Part shown: positions 50,400 to 59,300 of the stretch, in pieces
How positions within the stretch are numbered: the first letter of the stretch is position 1
How the letters are laid out: every line of letters begins with the position of its first letter
Source of the DNA: Pararge aegeria
Taxonomy: Eukaryota > Arthropoda > Insecta > Lepidoptera > Nymphalidae
Length of the DNA: 64,000 bases
Reading direction: 5' to 3'
NCBI RefSeq assembly: GCF_905163445.1
Contig: NC_053197.1
Span: 15,376,001-15,440,000, forward strand
Program-made: the position numbers and the translations under genes
Notes under the pieces: generated by a model
The model's database searches: none
Seen by the model: only the letters and a program-made list of their open reading frames with translations
What the model was told of the DNA's origin: nothing

Positions 50400-53300
50400 T
50401 TATTTATGTACCATAAATTGTGATTGTGAACATAAGATACATGAAGTGTACAAAGGAAAGCTTATATCTATAAGAGATCTCTTCCAGCTACCCCAGGATG
50501 TGAGTAAGAAGATTTAATTGTGGTATAGGTCAAATAAAGGTACAATATACTTCATAACTACTAAGTATATTTAATATAAATTTAACTCACGGATAGTGTT
50601 TTTTTCTAAAAGCTGTGGGTGAGTCATGGAAGATGTCGATGCCAGGTATCTTTCTAGATAACTCGTTGAATTTAATGGGGTAATTACACACAAACACGAG
50701 ATGGGATTTAGTAAATGGTATATGAAAAATCTTTGGGGATTTGCAACTTCTGGTGTACCGGCGGGGGACAGTCAGAGATATATGATTGAGAAGTTTGTTA
50801 CATTTAATTTTATTTTGTAATATTTTATGTAAAAAACACAGATCAAGAATATCCCGCCTGTTTCGAAGAGATGCCAGAGATTGCCATGCCCAAAAATGGA
50901 GCCAAAAACTACCAAAGGAATACTCACAATCTTATTAACATTGGACCTCATCTTGATGAGCCACTTCCTGCGTATGGAGTGGTCGGCGAGGGTCGCACAG
51001 CCGCTTGTGTGGCACGTGGCCAGCCTGCCAGCGGTGGCTGCTGGAGTTTCCTCCTCACTTTCCTCTTCTAGCGGGGGGCTGATCACCGTCTCGGCGTCAC
51101 TGGACCAACATTACACGTGATTTATTGAAATATATAACACAGACTGAATGAATGAATTTTATTACAATCAGTTTTATAGAAATTTCGACTCTAATATACA
51201 TAAATACTTATAAAATACAGATAAACTCCCAGACACTGAAAAACATTCATGTCATGGCACAAACATTTTCCAGCTGTCAGAATCGAACCTACGGCCTTGG
51301 ACGCAGCTTAGACTCAGAGCAGGGTCGCTGCCCATTGCGCCAATCGGCCGTCATGGAAAAGCATGGATGAAAGGAAGGAATTACTTAATTAATTAATGAC
51401 AACTTGAATCTAATATAAATGTCAGATTATCCATTTGATTATATGAGCGGGCCCTGGCGACTTGGACCACGTATAAGTCAATCTTAAAAGATAGATAGAT
51501 ATGCTGATAGATACTTTTTTTTTTGTACATATAAAGGGGTACAACTTTCTTATACATGATTTTATCAAAACTTTAACCGTTTACTCAGCGCACGCAGATA
51601 TGATTGACCGTGCCATCTCGTCAGTATTCGCTGGCGAGTATTAACAAAAAATATTAAAGCGCTTATGGTAGTTCGCTCGCCTTAGCCAGTGGCACGTTGA
51701 GTGTTGTGCCGCTTGCGACATAAGGCATTTTATTTATTTATTAGGTTATTACGCAGGTCCACTTTGGATAGCTCGCATCGCTGACGCAGCGGTTTATTAT
51801 CAGTTTTGCTAATACTCACGGCACGATCGGCTGGACGGGTTCGCTCATCTGAATAAGCGGCACATCGGGCGGTTTGGCGACGGGCCGCTTGCGATATGAA
51901 GGGCAGTTGGCACGCCGGTCCACGTGCCGGTAGCACGCGTCGCACAGGCAGCTGTCTATTGTTAGTTTCTCTTCATCTACAAATAAAAATAAAAGTTTTT
52001 GGTGAGAAAAGATGTACGTGCCATCTCGCCAGAAAATACATTTTTTGGCGTTATGGCACATACATCTTTGACTGGTAGGAGCTGGTGTTGTCGATTTTTC
52101 ATCATCTACAAATTAAAATATAGTTTTTAATAAATTTTCTGGTGAGATGGCACACACACTTCTTTAACTGGTGTGGGGCTTCGGCCGTGGCTAGTTACCA
52201 GACTACCGACATTGACGAGCCGCCAAGCGACTTAGCGTTCCGGTACGCTTTGTAACCGATTAGGGGTATGGGTTTAACATAAACTGCCGTACTTCTAACA
52301 GGTAAGCCCGCTACCATCTTAGACTGTATCATCACTTACCAGCAAGTGAGATTGCATTCAAGGGCTAACTTGTAGTGGAATAAAAAAAAGAAAAAAAGAC
52401 TATTACAGCAGATTGTGCAGATAAAATATTACAACATTGGCTGAGCGATAATATAATTCAACTAGATAGTAAGGTTATTTATTTATTTATTCATAAGACA
52501 CACCAGCAATTAATTGTAACTACATTCATAAAAAAAAAATTATGTGTTAGAATTACAAATTCTGTCTAGTGCCATTACAATAATCAATTATAGGTTATAA
52601 CGTTTTGATACGCAAAAACAATATACTCTAGCGATGTTTGTGATCTCATACTTTTTTATTTATTTATTATGTGAACAGTAACATAACTTAACCGCTAATA
52701 AATGAAACGATGATCACTGTAAAAGTATGAAACTGCGTCACAGTGATCACGCCCACCTCCAAAACTTAAAATTTACCAATGTTCAATGGATACTTATCAA
52801 GAAATCTAAATACATTAAAAAATATTAATCAAAATGTAAGAAGATAAAAAAAAAAAAAACTTTGCGCAAGTAAGTGAGGTTTATGAGTGCAACTTACTGT
52901 CTAGAACCTTCCGCTGTCTTTCCCCGCTCTTCATCTGAGCGATATGGCAGGGTGTGTCGAAGAGCCCGAATTTGCCTCCGCAGTAGAAACACTGGTCCAT
53001 GCACAGCCTCCCGGGGTGAATACTGAATGAAGACGCCTTCTCCGGGATCACCAGGTTCAAGATCTCTTTGGGCTCAGGTTCGGGAACTGCTTCAGCCTCT
53101 GTTGAAAAGAACGGTATAACTCAAACCAGAGTATTTAAGCCTATTTATAACTTGAGGCCCTGCAATTCTAATGCCCGTAATTGATAATCAGACTTATCCA
53201 AAATCTTCAGATGACAGATTGCTATCCTTTATTTAATAATGCTATACTCTTCGTATGAGTACGAAGAGGAAAGCATTATTCAAAGTCAAAAGTCAAAGTA

Positions 53301-56300
53301 AAAAATATCTTTAATCAAGTAGACCCATAGGTGGTACATTTGATGCGTACAGAAGAATTACACGGTAGTGAGATGATGGCGATAACCACATTCGTAAACT
53401 TAAAACTAAAGCTACGAGGGTTCCAAACGCGTCCTGGTCTAAGAAGAAGCCCGCAACAAACTTAGCCGGGTGTTTTTTTTGTTATCACCATCTCACAATG
53501 TCATTTAAAATTAACTTACTATTAAATTTAGTAATCGTAGTATATTTATTTATTGCTCTCATTGTCTATAGGGATGAGTCCCTAGACACACATCGCCATC
53601 TAGCCCCAAAGTAAACGTAGCTTGTGTTATAGGTACTAAGATGACTGATGAATATTTTTACGAATAATAACAAAAATCCTTATAATATACAGATAAACAC
53701 CCAGACACCGAAAAATATTCATGTTCATTACACAAACATTTTCCAGCTGTGGGAATCTAACCCACGGCCTTGGACTCAGAAAGCAACGCTGCCCACTGCG
53801 CCAATCAGCCGCCAGCAATGTACCGAACCTAATCTGACATCTGAAAGTTTTGGATAAGATTAATTATTAACTTCTGACGTTAGATGAAGGAATCTTTGAA
53901 TGGGTATGCACTTCGATCAATAATATAAGAAATGCATTTCTTTTCAAAGTCTAGCAGAACAAGTGTCCGTTTGTAAATTTTACTGATGGTGATCTGTCCA
54001 GTGTTTAAATATAAATGCAGTTTACTTGGCTACATAAAATTTGCTAGTTCATTCAAGGGCCACCGTATATTATAATGTAATGAATTACCTAATTAAATCT
54101 TTGAGATCTCTCTCAATAAGTTCAAAGTTTATATGAAAAATCCTATTTAAATGTTTATTTAAACGATGAATAAGCTTGGGTGTGAATTGCTCTAACTTCA
54201 TAGCTTTATATTAATTTACTGTGAGATGGTGATAACAAAAAAATACCCAGCTAAGTTTGTTGTGGGCTCTTCCTAGACCAGGGCGCTTGGAACGTAGCAT
54301 TGGGTTTAAGTTTGCGAACTAAGTTATCACCATCCCCTTACAATTATGTAAACATATATGTATGAACGCTTCATAATAGTGATAGGCCTACGTGACAAAG
54401 GAATTTTCCGAAGTAATTCCACTTTTAGTAATTGTAAAGCCCACAAACTTGTATGTACGTCCGAACTCGACATGATTATATTCTGTCACTATTATTGTTT
54501 TTACGGAGGACAGACACATTGGTTTTTACTGGACAGATTCCCGGAACCGAGCCGGCTTCACTCAACTCAGAAACCACTTCTAAATTTGGGTCAAACCAAG
54601 CCAGGAATTATTATTTATATAGGAAAATTACTGGTTGCCTATACGCTAAAACGCGGGCATTTGATTTTTTTTTTTCTATTTGGTAATTTTTAAAATATCA
54701 TGCAGTACATATCCAGCTTTTACTAACCTTTTTCCTAGCGTATAATATTCGTATAGTCTTTAACTGTCTTAGAAAAATGTGTTAATTAGTGTTATTGAAT
54801 TTTGTGTTTGCTTTCACCAAATGATTTAGATGTTAATATAACCGATAATCAGTGGCGTGCATCGAGGGTATGTACAGGGTATGCAGATGAAATGTATGCA
54901 TCAAAACTGTTTGTACTGTTTTTTGTATAAACTTTCTTAAATTTTAAAACAGTCGGGATTCGAAACCGCACTCTGGATTTCGTGTGATTCAAATCCCGTC
55001 GTTTCTGAAATTCGTAAGTGTTTTAAAAATAAACGTTATGGTGCTAGTTAGATTGTTAACGACTCTATAATTAAACTAATATCACAATGTTATTTGTGGG
55101 AACAATAAGCAGGTTAAATAACTCTAGTTTTATTAAATTCTGAGAATTTTGATACTTCTTTTATTTCCCCTTTTTTTTATAAGGAAAAGTAAAACATATA
55201 TTTAACTTTGAGAATGTTTTTTTAAATTAAAGCAACACAAATTATTTGTGATTTTGTTTTAAAGAAAACTGACAAGATTTGAATACACTATTAATACATA
55301 AAATTTAGGTAAAATAATAAATCGAGAAAATTTAATAGAAAGAATAAATAATTTTCATTTGGTTCAAAATTAAGTATCAACGCATCGAATGTGCGAAGAG
55401 TTAAATTAGAGTAAAAACAGTTTTGCGTTGATTGCAATATCGGTTTTTTTAAAGTATAAAAAGATTCGGATTTTGATAATTATTATAATAATTTTAGAAC
55501 TTTTATTTTTAATCCAACTCTCAGAACCTCTCAAGATCTGAGCGCTGCACAAAAATATCTACATAAAGCTTTGAATTCAAAGTCATTTCTTCAATTTTTA
55601 GCAACAAAAAATATGGTAGGAATATTATCTTAAAATGATATTTCGAACTTAGTTATATTAGTTGAGTAGTGTTATTGGCTTATCAGTTTTTATCAGAGAT
55701 AAATATTTAAAATATCGAAATAACTTTAACCACTTTTCGGTGTAAAAATATCTAAACTAAAAATAAGCTAAGCTCTGATAAATACGATATTTTGAACCAC
55801 AGGCAGAAACGAAACTTTATACATTCAATCCGAAAAATTATAATACCACATTACTCTTATTGTTTTTGTTATGGATTGCATCCATAGGTAATAGGTAAAA
55901 TCGGTTTGAAATAGGCTTTTAAATCGGTCTGTCAAGTCATAATCTGTAACTTTGTGATAAATTGAAAATGTTTGCTCTCTCGTGATGGAAATACGGTCCA
56001 GAAACCTGTATTCAAAAATTACTATGAAATCTCACTGTGGTTTATACAACGTGTAACGGAATTACGAAATCCTGTTGAAGGGCGCTAAAGTTTATTTAAT
56101 AAGGAATCACCCTGTAAAAATATTAAATCAAAAGTATATTTATTTTTCCCTACAAACTAATTCCAAACGTTGTGTTTACTTATTGAAGATAAAAGACCGA
56201 CACGTGCATAGTCCTACACTACGCGACGCGTACCTAATAAGTGACAGGAGTCACTTGATTATACTTTTGCATTTGGGCTGTATCGGATTTCTTTCAGTAA

Positions 56301-59300
56301 AATATATGGCAATGGTAAAAAATATAGGCGTTTTTGTTTCACAGATAAGTCTCGGATACAGTTAATAATGTACCTCTAAAGTATCTGAAGTATTATTTCG
56401 GTTTTCTTTACATGTTGTATATTTACAGATTTTCGTAAGGTACCCTCTTAAATCATCTGTACCCCTAGTACATAGTTTATATATCTATAAAACTTTGTTA
56501 AGACGCTATTTTCGATAGGTATAATGCAAAATGGACCTAAAGTATCTTGTTTTACAGATGTATATTCTGTACAGATATTTTTTAAACAGATTTGCTTGGA
56601 TTTTTTAAATTTCGAATCAGTCTTTACATCTAAAATCAGCGCTGGTTTTAAATGCATGGACTAATTTAAGCTTTAAAATAAGAATCTTAAGGTCCATTTG
56701 ACGTTAACCTTGATGCAAATGTTTGCAAGGTGTCTAAAAGGGTACTCGGGTCTATAGTATTGGTGGAATTATAAACTCATTGCCGGTAACTGAGCATGAG
56801 ACATCTAAGGTTTTTTTATTCCACTACAAGTGAGCCCTTGACCGCAATATCACCTGGTGGTAAGTGATGATGCCGCCTAACATGGTAGCGGGCTAAACTA
56901 TTAAGAAATATGGTAGTCAACATTGTACCGGAATACTAAAACGCTTAGCGGCACGGCACGACTTTATCAGAGAAAATTCAGAAATATATTCCAATTTGCC
57001 TCTGCCGGGAATCGAACCCGGGACCTCCAACATACATTTACACCGCCCAGCGTTGCGCCGGTCGATAGTCGATACCGACCTTCGAATAGGAGCTTTCAAA
57101 TTCTTTACTAAGGGTACAGACTATGAAATTCAAAGTTTTCCGAAGACGGCACTGTGAGACATCATAGTAACGTTTAGTTTCGTTCCTGCCTGTGAGTCGT
57201 GCGTGAGTGAGAGGCCACACACCATGGTTGTTAAGACGATTACTGTAATGAGACTTTCTGTGCCCACCGTCGGGAATCGCTGGAGCTCCACCCTGGAATT
57301 AAACAACATTCCGTCACCATTTTGTTTAATACAAGTTTTTTTTTTAAATTAATGATAGGCAAGCGTTTGGCGACAATCATGCCAGTGAATGTCGCCAAAC
57401 GCCTGCTGAATGAATAAGTAAATATACTACGATAGTACGCACATCGCCATCTAGCCCCAAAGTAAGCGTAGCTTGTGTTATGGGTACTGACTGATAAATA
57501 TTTTTATGAATAATATACATAAATACTTATAATATACAGATAAACACCCAGACACAAACATTTTCCAGTTGTGGTAATCGAACCCACGGCCTTGGACTCA
57601 GAAAGCAGGTTCTGACTACGGCTATTAACCCCCGTGGGCCCATAATGGATTTATATGATGATGGTGATGCAATACTTCTAGTTTAAATCTTAGAGACTGC
57701 ATCATCACTTACGATCAGGTGAAATTGCAGTCAAGAGCTAACTTGTACTGGAAAAAAAAGAAACCTAGCTAAACCAAACCCTATGGACGGCAGATGGTAA
57801 TAAGAGTGGGAGAAGACACGTACCTCTCGTCTTTCAATGGTGTAATACGCGTCGTCTTCGCTGCCAGCTTCCCCAAACTCTTGCGGCGGCTTTCCCGATC
57901 TACTCTTGGTCTTCTGGAAGGTCATCTTCAAAGAACTCCTGAACTTCTTCTTATCTCTGTCTCCAGCGCCGCGGCTTAGCTTAATGACCGTTTTCAGAGT
58001 ACCAGTGTAGTCTGATTTCCCTGCTTTGGGTTTACCCATACCCCCGCTGTAGTTGGGGCCGTATATACGCTCCTTTTCCTTCATTTTTTCTATTTTCGCT
58101 TCATTGGCAGCTTTGTGGGTAAGCAAACCTAATGTCCTTAGAACGTTTTCCTTCCGTTTTTGACTTTCTGGAGTCTCCAGTAATACGTTGCTGGGTCCAG
58201 GTTGGTTCTCAGTGGAATTGCGCGCCGATTTAACTTTCGGACCCTTTGGTCTTATATCCTCTTTCTCTTTTTTATCTTCAACCTCCTTTATTTCTTTTGT
58301 ATGTTTAATTCCTTTTGACTCTTTAATTTCATTTGCATCTTTAACTTCTTTGATATCGTTAGTTATATTAACTTCCTCAATTTTATAGTCAACCAATTCT
58401 GTTTCAGTTTCCATTGGTTGTTCTATTTTGTCTAGTTTAAGCTCTGGTTCAATTGTCTTTTCAGGTACTTCTTTAGTTACGTTCGTAACTTCTTCAACTA
58501 TTGATTGATCAGTTTTTATGGTTGGCTCAGGTTCAATATTCTTGGGCGCAATTTTAGTACTTTCAATTTTCTCAGGTTCAGATGCTGGAATTTCTATTGT
58601 TGGGGGTTCTATTATTGGCGGTACTATTTTTGCCGGTTCTATTTGTGTAAGTTCTATTTTTTGTTCCTTTTTTGGAGGTTCCATCTTTGTAGGTTCTATT
58701 TTTGTAGGTTCTATTTTTGCAGGCTCTATTTTTGCAGTTTCCATTTTTGTAGGTTCTATTTTAGTGGATTCTTTTTTCTTAGGTTCAATTTTTGTTTGTT
58801 CAATTACTGCAGGTTCAATTTTCGTAGAATCTGTTATGCTATCAATTTTTGGGACCTCAGAGGTCAGGGGTATATCATTAGGAACAGTTTTAACTTCTTC
58901 TAAAGGCGGCGTCACTGGATCTGCTTCTATTGGATGTGTAGATTCAGGCGATTTAATCGCAACAGGCGTAGGCGTAATAGAAATTGCTTGTGATTTTATT
59001 TGGTGTGTTGGAGATTTCATTTGATGTGGTGGTGATTTTATTTGGTGCGGTGGCGACATCATTTTGTCTCCTAATGTAGACTTTTCTTCAACATCTACAC
59101 CTGATTCGGAAGATTTGCGCGAGAGCGACCCACTTGATTTTCTTTTTGTAATTTTTACTTCATTACTATTTATTTTACTCTCGATAGTCCTTGAAGTAAT
59201 CGATATTTGACTCGTATCTATAACGCTGAAAGCCGGACTCGCGTTATTTGGATGTAGGGTCGCGAATTGATGAAGATCGATTTGTTGCGCGGGCGCAGAC

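Noticed and set aside
54358..54693. 111-codon frame
   Set aside because: Begins inside a LINE 3' end (atgaacgcttcataa) and has no family resemblance.
58505..59024. Plus-strand frames opposite the KIEPT repeat (132 and 168 codons)
   Set aside because: Antisense shadows of the coding repeat; low-complexity GSIF/FYF periodicity with no splice or family support.
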